Shown here one piece after another: positions 9,584-17,814 of a stretch of 64,000 bases of DNA. The DNA comes from Paramagnetospirillum magneticum AMB-1 (GTDB lineage: Bacteria > Pseudomonadota > Alphaproteobacteria > Rhodospirillales > Magnetospirillaceae). Numbering within the stretch: the first letter of the stretch is position 1; each line of letters starts with the position of its first letter. A model generated the notes under the pieces. That model worked only from the letters and a program-made list of their open reading frames with translations, was not told where the DNA came from and made no database searches. The DNA is taken from assembly GCF_000009985.1 (NCBI RefSeq), contig NC_007626.1, forward strand, positions 4,147,943-4,211,942, in the 5' to 3' direction. Made by a program: the position numbers and the translations under genes.

Positions 9584-9610
9584 AACGAACATACAGCATG
9601 TATGTTCGTT
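9584..9610. promoter_or_regulatory. Palindromic operator candidate, copy 2
   Basis: Twelve-base perfect arms (AACGAACATACA and its complement) surround the spacer GCA. The core is the reverse complement of the copy at 279-299. It lies in the space between the divergent 562-residue gene (starting at 9523) and the DUF6641 gene (starting at 9711), where a dimeric repressor could control both. A recombination site is a less likely alternative. Confidence 0.65.
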
Positions 9611-9710
9611 TGATTGCGACTGTTGCTCATAAGCTGACACCTTCTTTCGGTTGTCCTCCTCGGCCAGCAGGCCATAGCATGTTCGTTATGTGTTCCCGTT
9701 GGAGGATGTG

Positions 9711-10151
9711 ATGATGAGTGCATTGGACAAGCTGAAGCTGAGCGAAAAGACCCGACGTGCTGTCGCGGCAACGCCTGAAGGGCGTCTGCGGCACAAGCTG
9801 GTGGAAGCCATCAATCAGCAGATCGCTGCTGCGGAAGCGATGCAGAAGGGCGAGGGATTTGAAATTCGGCGCAAGCGCTGGACGAAGGACGGCGAGGGCA
9901 ACAAGACCTTGCAAGACCGACTGGTCAAATTTCGCCCCTGGTACTGGCAGGAGGCCAATGGGGCGTTCATGCTGGAAGTGCGCTACGGCAACAAGATCGT
10001 GGAGATTAAGCCGAAGAAGACGGCCATTGAGATCGGCGACGTGGCGGAACTGGTTCCCACGCTGACGCTGGTGCGCGATGCTGTGGTCGCTGGCGAACTG
10101 GACAAGCAGTTGACTGCGATGAAGGGACGCTTCGGTAAGAAGCTCGCTTAA
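9711..10151 (+). CDS. DUF6641 family protein
   Basis: 146 residues. It opens with MSALDKLKL and has a Lys-rich first half, a WYW segment, then FMLEVRYGNKIVEI and a C-terminal helical tail rich in Glu/Leu, the layout I associate with DUF6641 proteins. These are small, basic, of unknown function and common on plasmids and integrated elements. GGAGG at 9701-9705 fits a start at 9711 or 9714 (tandem ATGs). It is transcribed away from the palindrome at 9584-9610 and ends in a strong terminator. The last 36 bases of the gene and the terminator are duplicated at 10815-10893. Confidence 0.75.
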   Translation: MMSALDKLKLSEKTRRAVAATPEGRLRHKLVEAINQQIAAAEAMQKGEGFEIRRKRWTKDGEGNKTLQDRLVKFRPWYWQEANGAFMLEVRYGNKIVEIKPKKTAIEIGDVAELVPTLTLVRDAVVAGELDKQLTAMKGRFGKKLA

Positions 10152-10194
10152 ACGCCAAACAGCCCCGTACAAGCGGGGCTGTTTCCATGAGTGC
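10116..10194. repeat. 79-bp direct repeat, left copy
   Basis: This copy covers the last codons of the DUF6641 gene, its stop and its terminator hairpin. It matches 10815-10893 at 78 of 79 positions (one T/C difference). The offset between copies is 699 bases. Confidence 0.95.
10157..10184 (+). terminator. Rho-independent-type terminator of the DUF6641 gene
   Basis: The 11-bp perfect stem AAACAGCCCCG pairs with its complement across a six-base loop and ends in TTT. It starts five bases after the stop codon. Confidence 0.8.
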
Positions 10195-10398
10195 GAAATT
10201 CACCCCTGATTTTAACAGATGGTGGCTGAACGATCGCAAAATAGCCTCTTCCGCTGGCTTCTTTTGAGTGCAAAATTGCTGTCTCGTTTTTCGTGCCCAA
10301 ACAGATCATGTTTGCGCAGATGAATGATGAGCATAGGGCGCTTATTAGCCGCAATGGCTGAGCGTTAACATTACAAAACTATCTCATTGATCTCTTAA

Positions 10399-10788
10399 AT
10401 GGGGGCAAAAGTGAACTTTAGCAATCTCTATACTCGCCACAAGACTCTCATTCACGGCCAATTTGTTGACAAGACATGGATTGAGTTTATGGAGGCTGCT
10501 GATAAGTTTTCTCCTGCAATGTGGGACTGGTCATTCCAGTCAATAGCGGATATTAGCTCTGCAAGAGAGTTATCAGCTACTGAGGAGGAGCTTGCCATTA
10601 ATTGTCTTGTATATATTTTTGATAATATCATATCTGATATCAATGGCGGGGCGGAGAGCGAGTGGCATGACTATAGCCACCTCGCTTTTGTTTGGTGTAG
10701 CGACCATGATATTGACATGGATATTGATATCGGCAAGATCATCATAAGCCCATCTGATGGAGAACTTCCAACTATTGTTCTCGATTAG
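10399..10788 (+). CDS. AT-rich orphan protein, 129 residues
   Basis: I do not recognise a family. The protein is acidic and aromatic (MWDWSFQSI, a DIDMDIDIGKI run near the C-terminus) and has no signal peptide or membrane span, like many small immunity-type or island proteins. The ATG at 10399 is used here; a GTG at 10411 with GGGGG five bases before it is an equally good start. Base composition is much more AT-rich than the neighbours. It lies exactly inside the segment bounded by the two 79-bp repeats, so it probably arrived as one unit. Function is not assigned. Confidence 0.6.
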   Translation: MGAKVNFSNLYTRHKTLIHGQFVDKTWIEFMEAADKFSPAMWDWSFQSIADISSARELSATEEELAINCLVYIFDNIISDINGGAESEWHDYSHLAFVWCSDHDIDMDIDIGKIIISPSDGELPTIVLD

Positions 10789-10814
10789 CCATGACAATGC
10801 GTTGGAACTTGTCC

Positions 10815-10893
10815 GCGATGAAGGGACGCTTCGGCAAGAAGCTCGCTTAAACGCCAAACAGCCCCGTACAAGCGGGGCTGTTTCCATGAGTGC
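10815..10893. repeat. 79-bp direct repeat, right copy
   Basis: Second copy of the DUF6641 gene tail and terminator. The reading frame of the copied tail has no start of its own here, so this is a gene fragment left by a duplication or insertion. Confidence 0.95.
10856..10883 (+). terminator. Duplicated terminator hairpin
   Basis: Identical to the hairpin at 10157-10184. It now serves, or could serve, the orphan gene ending at 10788. Confidence 0.75.
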
Positions 10894-10974
10894 CGTACTG
10901 CTGGGCAGCCAAATCGGCGGCGTGTACGACGCGCAAAGGGCCAAAGCGACGGCGGCCTATATATAAGGTGCGCC

Positions 10975-10991
10975 TGTCGTGTAACACGACA
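10975..10991. repeat. Small perfect palindrome beside the integrase 3' end
   Basis: TGTCGTGT and its complement are separated by one base. It lies two bases from the integrase stop codon. It may be a terminator stem or a recombinase/excisionase site; no poly-T follows on either strand. Confidence 0.4.
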
Positions 10992-10992
10992 C

Positions 10993-12444
10993 TCACTCGG
11001 GGTCTTTTGGCTTATCAATCATGTCGGTCAGCCTGAACTTCTTGCGCTTGCGCGGCGCATTGGGATCGGGCTTAACAACTGGCGCGTCGGGATCGTATGT
11101 CGGTCCCTCGGGCAAATTGGCCTTGCTCAATATCTCCGCTGCAAGCGCGGGATTATCCCTCAAAAGCGCCAAAATGGCATCCGTGTCCAATTGCACCTTG
11201 TCGTGGATGAGTTCGTGCGACCGCTGCTTTGGCTCGTCCTGCCCATAGTGCTTGCGGATCATCTCCACGCTGGTGCCCATGTTCTTCGCCAGCAGCCAAA
11301 CGTCCAGCCTGCCTTTGATAAGGCGGTCAGTGGCATAGGTGTGGCGCAGACTGTATGGCGAGAACTTCACGCCATTGCGGTCGTATTCCAGCCCGACCGT
11401 CTTCAGCAGCGCCGACACGCCCTTCGCAAAGCTCAATATGGGCTTGCCCGTCTTGCGGTCGGCAAAAATGGGGTCGCTGGGCTTGGTCCACGGCGAAAAC
11501 GCCTTAATCTGGTTCAAAATATCCCATGTTGCCTCGCTGCTGACCGCCGTGCGCTTCCCCGTCTTGGTGTCGTCGCGGATATGAACGTGGGTTTCTCTGA
11601 CCACGCCAACCTCAGCCTTGTTGGTGATCAGTTCGCAATCCGCCCATGTCAGCTGCTGGTGCTCTTTCCCTGGCCGCAGCCCTGTTTCAAACATGAACTC
11701 CACGTAGGCGCAGACCATCTTGCGGTCGGCCTCCACCACCAAGCCCTTCGCGCCATTTATATAGGTGGGCATGGCCGCAAGGATGCGCTTCCACTCCGCT
11801 TCCGTGAACGCAGGCCGACGCGCAGTTTTGCGCTGTTCGTCATCAATGTCGGGGATCTGATCGCGCTTCACCCATCCGCGCTTACGCGCCGAATTGAAGA
11901 TGGCTTTGAGGATGAAGATTTCGCCCGAGCGCTGCGTCTGTGTCTTTTGCGGGCGCTTGGCCTTGATGAGCTTGCCGCCGCGCATGTATTCGCGAGAAGT
12001 GTCCTTTGCCCCTGGCCCTTCCGTCCAATATGTCAGCCGCCACAGCTTGTACGCCTCAATCTGCTCCTGCCTGATAGCGTCAATGGCCTTGCTTTCAAAG
12101 TAGGGCAGCAGATAGCGGTTTATGACCGCCTTGTTGTCCTTCATCGTCCGTTCCGTGGCCTTGCCCGTCAGAACTGCCGTTTGCAGATCTTCCAAGTAGG
12201 CGTTGACGGCCAGTTTGAAGGTGCGGCTGCGAATGGGAATGCCACGGCGGAAATCGGCGGTCAGTTCGGCGTGCTTCTCGCGGGCAACGTCCTTGGCCTC
12301 CTCCAAGTCGCGCTTGCCTGTCGCTTTGGTCACATAGCCTTTCATGTTGCGAATTTTGTAGCGCGCTGTCCATGTCTGCGTGCCCATATATTCGCGCTGA
12401 TAGAGCGCCACAGCGCCGTCGAGGATATGAACCACGTTGCCCAT
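10993..12444 (-). CDS. Tyrosine recombinase (phage-type integrase)
   Basis: 483 residues from the ATG at 12444 (GAGG precedes it; 12465 gives seven more residues). An N-terminal arm-binding-like part, an SAM-like core-binding helix bundle at about 75-190, and a C-terminal catalytic domain are visible. Catalytic residues: R257 in TGLRPGKE, a Lys in DDTKTGKR, R367 in YSLRHTYATDR and the nucleophile Y400 in MIRKHYGQ. The HxxR histidine is Tyr here. It catalyses site-specific integration and excision. Its 5' end faces the 3' end of tRNA-Gln, the usual target arrangement, so it probably inserted the material to its left. The frame is intact. Confidence 0.92.
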   Translation of the reverse strand: MGNVVHILDGAVALYQREYMGTQTWTARYKIRNMKGYVTKATGKRDLEEAKDVAREKHAELTADFRRGIPIRSRTFKLAVNAYLEDLQTAVLTGKATERTMKDNKAVINRYLLPYFESKAIDAIRQEQIEAYKLWRLTYWTEGPGAKDTSREYMRGGKLIKAKRPQKTQTQRSGEIFILKAIFNSARKRGWVKRDQIPDIDDEQRKTARRPAFTEAEWKRILAAMPTYINGAKGLVVEADRKMVCAYVEFMFETGLRPGKEHQQLTWADCELITNKAEVGVVRETHVHIRDDTKTGKRTAVSSEATWDILNQIKAFSPWTKPSDPIFADRKTGKPILSFAKGVSALLKTVGLEYDRNGVKFSPYSLRHTYATDRLIKGRLDVWLLAKNMGTSVEMIRKHYGQDEPKQRSHELIHDKVQLDTDAILALLRDNPALAAEILSKANLPEGPTYDPDAPVVKPDPNAPRKRKKFRLTDMIDKPKDPE

Positions 12445-12597
12445 CAAAGCCTCGCAAACGCTCAATTTTTGCGGCGCAGCGTGGGAAAATCCGCGCTGGA
12501 CAGCGTTTGAGCGCTGCTAATGTACTGCTAACGGTTTTTTGACACAATGAGAGCGTCGCTGCTCATTGTTAAGTCGTTGATTTTGCTTGGGAAGCGA

Positions 12598-12671
12598 TGG
12601 CTGGGGGACTAGGATTCGAACCTAGACTGGCGGAGTCAGAGTCCGCTGTCCTACCGTTAGACGATCCCCCA
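12598..12671 (-). tRNA. tRNA-Gln (anticodon CUG)
   Basis: A full cloverleaf can be read on the minus strand: 7-bp acceptor stem starting TGGGGGA, D arm, anticodon arm GCGGA-CTCTGAC-TCCGC with CUG at positions 34-36, short variable loop, T arm with GGTTCGAATCC, discriminator G and encoded CCA at 12598-12600. It is the likely integration target of the neighbouring recombinase; the tRNA is complete, so integration restored its 3' end. Confidence 0.95.
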
Positions 12672-12751
12672 CCAGTCTGGCTGGTGGTCGTTCGAGGCCC
12701 CGGCGCAACCGGGGTGACCACGAGAGGCGCACCTTCTAACACAGGGCTTCG

Positions 12752-13900
12752 GTGGGATCAATGCGAAAGATCGCCGGAGTGAAACTCGTCCGAACCGGCG
12801 GGAATCCGGGCATTTCCGGGCACGGGGAGAGGGTGCTTCCCAGCCGTGGCCGTTTGGGAGTAACATCCGCCGCCCCGAATTTTGCAGAGTTCCCGCTTTT
12901 GGCTTACGCCTCGTCGTCTCCGTCCCGCAACACGCCGATCTATGCCGCCCTTGATCTCGGTACCAATAATTGCCGGATGCTGGTGGCGCGCCCCCAGGGC
13001 CGGGCGTTCAAGGTGATCGACGCCTTTTCCCGCGTGACGCGGCTGGGCGAGGGCCTCGGCGCCAGCGGCGTGCTGTCCGAGGCGGCCATGGCCCGCACGC
13101 TGGACGCCCTGGAGGCCTGCGCCGAGAAGCTGGAGCGCAACCGGGTGGGACGCGCCCGCATGGTGGCCACCGAGGCCTGTCGCCGCGCCCGCAACGGCGC
13201 CGAGTTCACCGCCCGCATCACCGAGCGCACCGGCATCGTCCCCGACATCATCAGCCCCAGCGAAGAGGCAGGACTGGCCCTGGGCGGCTGTGCCTCGCTG
13301 CTCGACCCGCATGTGCCCTGGGCCTTGGTCTTCGACATCGGCGGCGGCTCCACCGAGCTGGTCTGGGTGCAGAACTCGCCGCTGGGACAGCAGGTGATGG
13401 GCATCCAGTCCATTCCCACCGGCGTGGTCACCCTGGCCGAGCAATGGGCGCATGAACTGGCGTCCAATGCCGGCTATGCCCGGGTGGTCGAGCGCATCGG
13501 CGCGGCCTTCCGGCCCTTCGAAGCACTGCACACCATCGGCGGCATGCTGGCCGGCAACATGGTGCAGATGCTGGGCACCTCGGGCACGGTCACCACGCTG
13601 GGCGCCCTGCATCTGGGGCTGGAGCGCTACGACCGCAGCCAAGTGGACGGGCTGGAGCTGGGCTTTGCCGACATCGCCGCCGTCACCCGCAAGCTGGCCT
13701 CCATGAGCCACGACCAGCGCGCCGCCCATCCCTGCATCGGACCCGAGCGGGCCGATCTGGTGGTGGCGGGCTGCGCCATTCTCGAAGCCCTGTGCCGCTT
13801 GTGGCCGCTGGGCAGGCTGCGGGTCGCCGACCGGGGCGTGCGCGAGGGCGTGCTGCTGTCCATGATGCGCGAAGACGGAACCTTGGGAGCGCGAAACTGA
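12752..13900 (+). CDS. ppx: Exopolyphosphatase / guanosine pentaphosphatase (Ppx/GppA family)
   Basis: 382 residues. The ASKHA-fold phosphate-binding signatures ALDLGTNNCRMLV and FDIGGGSTELVWV are present, as are the SPSEEAGLALGG and GTSGTVTTLGALHL segments. The length fits the shorter, single-module alphaproteobacterial form without a C-terminal HD-like domain. It hydrolyses terminal phosphates of polyphosphate or pppGpp. The first ~60 residues before the conserved start look non-conserved, so the true start may lie downstream of 12752 at an alternative codon. Its stop overlaps the start of rlmE by one base, so the two are coupled. Whether it acts on polyP or pppGpp cannot be told from sequence. 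Confidence 0.9.
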   Translation: MGSMRKIAGVKLVRTGGNPGISGHGERVLPSRGRLGVTSAAPNFAEFPLLAYASSSPSRNTPIYAALDLGTNNCRMLVARPQGRAFKVIDAFSRVTRLGEGLGASGVLSEAAMARTLDALEACAEKLERNRVGRARMVATEACRRARNGAEFTARITERTGIVPDIISPSEEAGLALGGCASLLDPHVPWALVFDIGGGSTELVWVQNSPLGQQVMGIQSIPTGVVTLAEQWAHELASNAGYARVVERIGAAFRPFEALHTIGGMLAGNMVQMLGTSGTVTTLGALHLGLERYDRSQVDGLELGFADIAAVTRKLASMSHDQRAAHPCIGPERADLVVAGCAILEALCRLWPLGRLRVADRGVREGVLLSMMREDGTLGARN

Positions 13901-14634
13901 TGGCGACTGGTGGCAAGAAGAGTGCGGGCCGCACCACCGGCTCCGGCCCGGCCGGCGGATCGCGCAATCTCACCGTCAAGGTGAAGACCGCCAAGCGGCG
14001 CAAGCTGTCGTCCACCTTGTGGCTGCAGCGCCAGCTCAACGACCCCTATGTGCACGAGGCCAAGCGCCTGGGCTATCGCTCGCGCGCCGCCTTCAAGATG
14101 ATCCAGCTGGACGAGCGCTTCCACATCTTGAAGCCCGGCCTGCGCGTCGTCGACCTGGGCGCCGCCCCGGGGGGCTGGACCCAGGTGGCGGTGGAGAAGG
14201 TCGGCGCCCTGAAGCCCAAGGGCGGCGGCAAGGTGGTCGGCATGGACATCCTGGAATGGGACCCGCTGCCCGGTGCCATCACGCTGCAGGGCGACTTCCT
14301 GGCCGACGACGCCCCCGACCGCCTGAAGGAGGCCCTGGGCGGCCCCGCCGACGTGGTGCTGTCGGACATGGCGGCCCCCACCACCGGCCATCCCTCCACC
14401 GACCACCTGCGCATCATCGGGCTGGTGGAAGTGGCGCTGCACTTCGCGCTGGAGGTTCTGACCCCCGGCGGCACCTTCGTCGCCAAGGTGTTCCAGGGCG
14501 GCACGGAAAAGACCCTTCTCGACCAGTTGAAGAAGAACTTCACCACCGTCCGCCACGCCAAGCCCCCGGCGTCACGCCAGGGCTCGGCCGAGACCTATGT
14601 GGTGGCCACGGGCTTTCGCGGCTCCTCCGAATAG
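13900..14634 (+). CDS. rlmE: 23S rRNA (uridine-2'-O)-methyltransferase RlmE (FtsJ/RrmJ)
   Basis: 244 residues. A basic, Gly/Lys-rich N-terminal tail is followed by the FtsJ fold: SAM motif VVDLGAAPGGWTQVA, and the K-D-K-E catalytic set in the AKRLGYRSRAAFK helix, LSDMAAP, FVAKVFQGG and SAETYVV. RlmE 2'-O-methylates a universally conserved uridine of the A-loop (U2552 in E. coli) during 50S maturation. The start is the ATG overlapping the ppx stop (TGATG); a longer frame from 13792 only reads through the ppx gene in another frame. A convergent gene begins seven bases after its stop. Confidence 0.95.
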   Translation: MATGGKKSAGRTTGSGPAGGSRNLTVKVKTAKRRKLSSTLWLQRQLNDPYVHEAKRLGYRSRAAFKMIQLDERFHILKPGLRVVDLGAAPGGWTQVAVEKVGALKPKGGGKVVGMDILEWDPLPGAITLQGDFLADDAPDRLKEALGGPADVVLSDMAAPTTGHPSTDHLRIIGLVEVALHFALEVLTPGGTFVAKVFQGGTEKTLLDQLKKNFTTVRHAKPPASRQGSAETYVVATGFRGSSE

Positions 14635-14641
14635 CCCGTCC

Positions 14642-15091
14642 TCAATGGATCAGGGCCTCGCTCAAATGGCTCTGCATCTCGCGCGGCGTGGCGTGGGTCA
14701 GGTCCTTGACCACCTCCACCACCACCATGCGCCGGGTCAGATCGGAGATATGCTTGCGCAGCTCGCCCATCATGGCGGGCGGAGCCACCACCACCAGCCG
14801 GTCGAACTTCTGGGCGAGGACGGCGCGGTCCAACTGGGCCGCCACGCGGCCGGCGAAGCGGCACTTCTCCTCGTCCTGCCAGTCGCCCTCGTCATAGGCG
14901 TGACGGCCGATCCCGGCGGAATCGAAGGCCCGGCCGGGACGGTCGGTGGTCATTTGCAGGTTATGGGCACGCGACGGCGCCGCCAGCATGTAGTTCAGCG
15001 CCGGCACGATGTCGCGGCCGGGACCATCGCAGTGAAAGAAGCGGGCGCGGGTTCCGTCGGCGACGCAAATCCAGGTGCAGGGCTTGGACAT
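14642..15091 (-). CDS. Host-attachment family protein (AtsP-like)
   Basis: 149 residues starting at MSKPCTWICVADGTRARFF, with a strong GAGGGAGGG ribosome site just before; the upstream ATG at 15130 is less likely. The N-terminal WICVADGTRARFF strand, the mid segment GRAFDSAGIGRHAY and the LVVVAPPAMMGELRKHIS helix match the Host_attach family (required for attachment to host cells in Agrobacterium), which has an eRF1/pelota-like fold. No signal peptide. In free-living relatives the role is unknown. It is transcribed alone, convergent with rlmE. Confidence 0.75.
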   Translation of the reverse strand: MSKPCTWICVADGTRARFFHCDGPGRDIVPALNYMLAAPSRAHNLQMTTDRPGRAFDSAGIGRHAYDEGDWQDEEKCRFAGRVAAQLDRAVLAQKFDRLVVVAPPAMMGELRKHISDLTRRMVVVEVVKDLTHATPREMQSHLSEALIH

Positions 15092-15282
15092 CTGACCCTC
15101 CCTCTCGGATTGGTGAACTGGGTTCCTCACCGCCTGCCATTATAGCACCAAAGCGCCTTTGGGCGCGGCGGGCATGGCGGCAATCGCTCCCGCACATGGC
15201 TTTCGCGGAGGCGATGCTTGAGACGCGGCCCCGAATGTGTATGATGGCGCGCCACTAACCGGACCCCACCACCGGAGGCGGC

Positions 15283-16743
15283 ATGATTATCAAGGAAGCC
15301 CTTACATTCGACGACGTTCTGCTGGTCCCGGCGGAATCCTCCGTGCTGCCCGCGCAGGCGGATACCCGTACCCGCCTGACCAAGTCCATCGAACTGGGCA
15401 TCCCGCTGCTGTCGGCGGCCATGGACACGGTGACCGAAAGCCGCCTGGCCATCGCGCTGGCCCAGGATGGCGGCATCGGCGTTATCCATAAGAACCTCGA
15501 CATCGACGCCCAGGCCGCCGAGGTCCGCAAGGTCAAGAAGTTCGAATCCGGCATGGTGGTCAATCCGCTGACCATCCACCCCGACCAGACCCTGGCCGAC
15601 GCGCTGCGCCTGATGTCGGATTACAAGATTTCCGGCATTCCGGTGGTCGAGCGCGGCTCGGGCAAGCTGGTGGGCATCCTCACCAACCGCGACGTGCGCT
15701 TTGCCAACGACGCCGCCCAGCCGGTCTACGAGCTGATGACCAAGGACAAGCTGGTCACCGTGCGCGAAGGCGTCGACAAGGAAGAGGCCAAGCGCCTGCT
15801 GCACCAGCACCGCATCGAGAAGCTGCTGGTGGTGGACGCCGATTACCGCTGCATCGGGCTGGTCACCGTCAAGGACATGGAAAAGGCCCAGGCCCACCCC
15901 ACCGCCGCCAAGGATGAGAAGGGCCGCCTCAGGGTCGCCGCCGCCACCGGCGTGGGCACCGACGGCTTCGCCCGCGCCATGAAGCTGATCGAGGCCGAGG
16001 TGGACGTGGTGGTGGTCGACACCGCCCACGGCCATTCGCGCGGTGTGATCGACACCATCGCCGAGATCCGCAAGGCCTCGCCCCACATCCAACTGGTGGG
16101 CGGCAACATCGCCACGCCGGAGGCCGCCCTGGCCCTGATCAAGGCCGGCGCCGACGCGGTCAAGGTGGGCATCGGGCCGGGCACCATCTGCACCACCCGC
16201 ATGGTGGCGGGCGTGGGCGTGCCCCAGCTTTCCGCCATCATGGAAGTGGCCGAGGTGGCGCACAAGCACGGCGTCTCGGTGATCGCCGACGGCGGCATCA
16301 AGTATTCCGGCGACATCGCCAAGGCCATCGCCGCCGGCGCTGATTGCGTAATGATCGGGTCCCTGTTCGCCGGCACCGAGGAAAGCCCCGGCGAGGTGTT
16401 CCTATTCCAGGGCCGCTCGTACAAATCCTATCGCGGCATGGGCTCCATCGGCGCCATGGCGCGCGGCTCGGCCGACCGCTACTTCCAGGCCGAGGTGGAC
16501 GACAAGCTGAAGCTGGTGCCCGAGGGCGTCGAGGGCCGCGTCCCCTACAAGGGTCCGGTCACCACCGTCATCCATCAGATGATCGGGGGCCTGCGCGCCG
16601 GCATGGGCTATACCGGCAACGCCACCATCAAGGACATGCAGACCCGCTGCACCTTCCGCCGCATCACCTCGGCGGGCTTGCGTGAAAGCCATGTCCACGA
16701 CATCGCCATCACCAAGGAAGCGCCGAACTACAAGAGCGAGTAG
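15283..16743 (+). CDS. guaB: Inosine-5'-monophosphate dehydrogenase
   Basis: 486 residues, the usual length. The order is N-terminal barrel half (EALTFDDVLLVPAESSVLP), two CBS domains at about 95-205 (SGIPVV, VGILTNRDVRF, EKLLVVD), then the catalytic half with GPGTICTTR (nucleophile Cys 303), DGGIKYSGDI, GSLFAGTEE and the YRGMGSIGAM flap. It oxidises IMP to XMP with NAD+, the committed step of GMP synthesis. It stands alone, with a clear hairpin after the stop; guaA is not in the window. Confidence 0.97.
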   Translation: MIIKEALTFDDVLLVPAESSVLPAQADTRTRLTKSIELGIPLLSAAMDTVTESRLAIALAQDGGIGVIHKNLDIDAQAAEVRKVKKFESGMVVNPLTIHPDQTLADALRLMSDYKISGIPVVERGSGKLVGILTNRDVRFANDAAQPVYELMTKDKLVTVREGVDKEEAKRLLHQHRIEKLLVVDADYRCIGLVTVKDMEKAQAHPTAAKDEKGRLRVAAATGVGTDGFARAMKLIEAEVDVVVVDTAHGHSRGVIDTIAEIRKASPHIQLVGGNIATPEAALALIKAGADAVKVGIGPGTICTTRMVAGVGVPQLSAIMEVAEVAHKHGVSVIADGGIKYSGDIAKAIAAGADCVMIGSLFAGTEESPGEVFLFQGRSYKSYRGMGSIGAMARGSADRYFQAEVDDKLKLVPEGVEGRVPYKGPVTTVIHQMIGGLRAGMGYTGNATIKDMQTRCTFRRITSAGLRESHVHDIAITKEAPNYKSE

Positions 16744-16753
16744 GACCGGCCCT

Positions 16754-16776
16754 GGGGCGCCGCCCGTCGGCGCCCC
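16754..16776. terminator. Bidirectional terminator hairpin between guaB and the binding-protein gene
   Basis: The perfect 9-bp stem GGGGCGCCG has a five-base loop. It fills the 34-base gap between two convergent genes. Confidence 0.7.
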
Positions 16777-16777
16777 C

Positions 16778-17686
16778 TTACTCCTCCGGCCGGAAGGCCT
16801 CGGCGGGATCGTCGCCGGGGAATTTGATCAGGCTGAGCAGAACCGGGCTCATGGGGAAATCCAGCGCCGCGTTCATGGGCGGAATGGGCGACTGGAACCA
16901 CTTGGCGTAAAGCCGCCCCACCTCGCCCGATTCCATCATCGCCTTGACCGTGCGGTCCACCAGCGCCTTGAACTCCGGGTCCCCCTTGCGCAGCATGATG
17001 GCGATGGGTTCGGTGTTCAGGGTCTGGGGCAGGATCTGGTAATCCTTGGGCGCCGCCGAACTGGCGATCAGTCCGGCCAGCAGGTTGTCGTCCATGACGA
17101 AGGCGGCGGCCTGGTCGCTTTCCAGCATCTTGAACGATTCGGCGTGGTCGTTGCCGAACAGCTCGGTGACCTTGATGTCGCGGCCCTGGACCCGGGCCTT
17201 AAGCAACTGCACGCTGGTGCTGCCCGCCGTGGTGGCCACCGCCTTGCCGTCCAGCTGGGACAACTTACCGATATGGGCGGCCTTTTTCACCGCGATGCGC
17301 ACCGAAGCCACGTAAGTGGTGGGAGCGAAGGCCACCTGGGTCTGGCGCGCCGCATTATTGGTGGTGGAACCGCATTCCAGGTCGATGCCGCCGTCCAGCA
17401 GGCGGGGAATGCGGGTCTTGGAGGTCACCACCTCGGTTCGCACCTCAAGGGCGGCCAGGCCGAGCTGGGCCTTCACCGCCTCGGTGACGCGGCGGCAGAT
17501 GTCCACATGGTAGCCGATGGGCTTCTTGTCGCCGTCCAGGTAGGACAGCGGATAGGACGCCTCGCGCACGCCGAGGACCACGGAGCCGGTTCGCTTCACC
17601 TTGTCCAGGGTCGGCTCGGCGCGTGCGGCGCCGCCGGTGGAAATTACGGCCAGGGCCAGGAACAGCGGCAGGACGAAAGGCTTCAT
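16778..17686 (-). CDS. Amino-acid ABC transporter substrate-binding protein (GltI-like)
   Basis: 302 residues. A signal peptide ends at ARAEP (residue 23-24). The SBP family 3 fold follows: LDKVKRTGSVVLGVREASYPLSY, GYHVDICRRV, then LLDGGIDLECGSTTNNAARQTQVAF, where the ECGSTTNN segment is typical of glutamate/aspartate-binding proteins. It would bind a polar amino acid in the periplasm. No permease or ATPase gene is adjacent, so it either works with a transporter elsewhere or feeds a sensor. Transcribed alone and convergent with guaB. Confidence 0.88.
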   Translation of the reverse strand: MKPFVLPLFLALAVISTGGAARAEPTLDKVKRTGSVVLGVREASYPLSYLDGDKKPIGYHVDICRRVTEAVKAQLGLAALEVRTEVVTSKTRIPRLLDGGIDLECGSTTNNAARQTQVAFAPTTYVASVRIAVKKAAHIGKLSQLDGKAVATTAGSTSVQLLKARVQGRDIKVTELFGNDHAESFKMLESDQAAAFVMDDNLLAGLIASSAAPKDYQILPQTLNTEPIAIMLRKGDPEFKALVDRTVKAMMESGEVGRLYAKWFQSPIPPMNAALDFPMSPVLLSLIKFPGDDPAEAFRPEE

Positions 17687-17814
17687 CGCGACGGGTCCGT
17701 AAGATTATTTCGCGAAAACTAGATACCCGGTCCGCGCCGCTGTCAACGTAGCCGAGGGTACAGGGGGGTATGCGGGGCTTGCAGCCACACCCGAATTGCC
17801 GCATGTATCAGGTT

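Larger units (their letters stand above)
1..12597. mobile_element. Integrated island, right part
   Basis: An integrase abuts a tRNA 3' end. To its left lie TPS genes, orphan genes, a duplicated gene tail and AT-rich patches; to its right, housekeeping genes begin at once. No copy of the tRNA-Gln 3' end occurs in the left 12 kb, so the far attachment site must lie outside the window or be too degraded to see. The left boundary at 1 is only the window edge. Confidence 0.6.

Noticed and set aside
1..12597. Direct repeat of the tRNA-Gln 3' end as left att site
   Set aside because: No matching stretch of useful length was found in this part of the window.
12758..13729. 323-codon minus-strand frame opposite ppx
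   Set aside because: Shadow of a high-GC gene; the plus strand encodes a clear Ppx/GppA protein.
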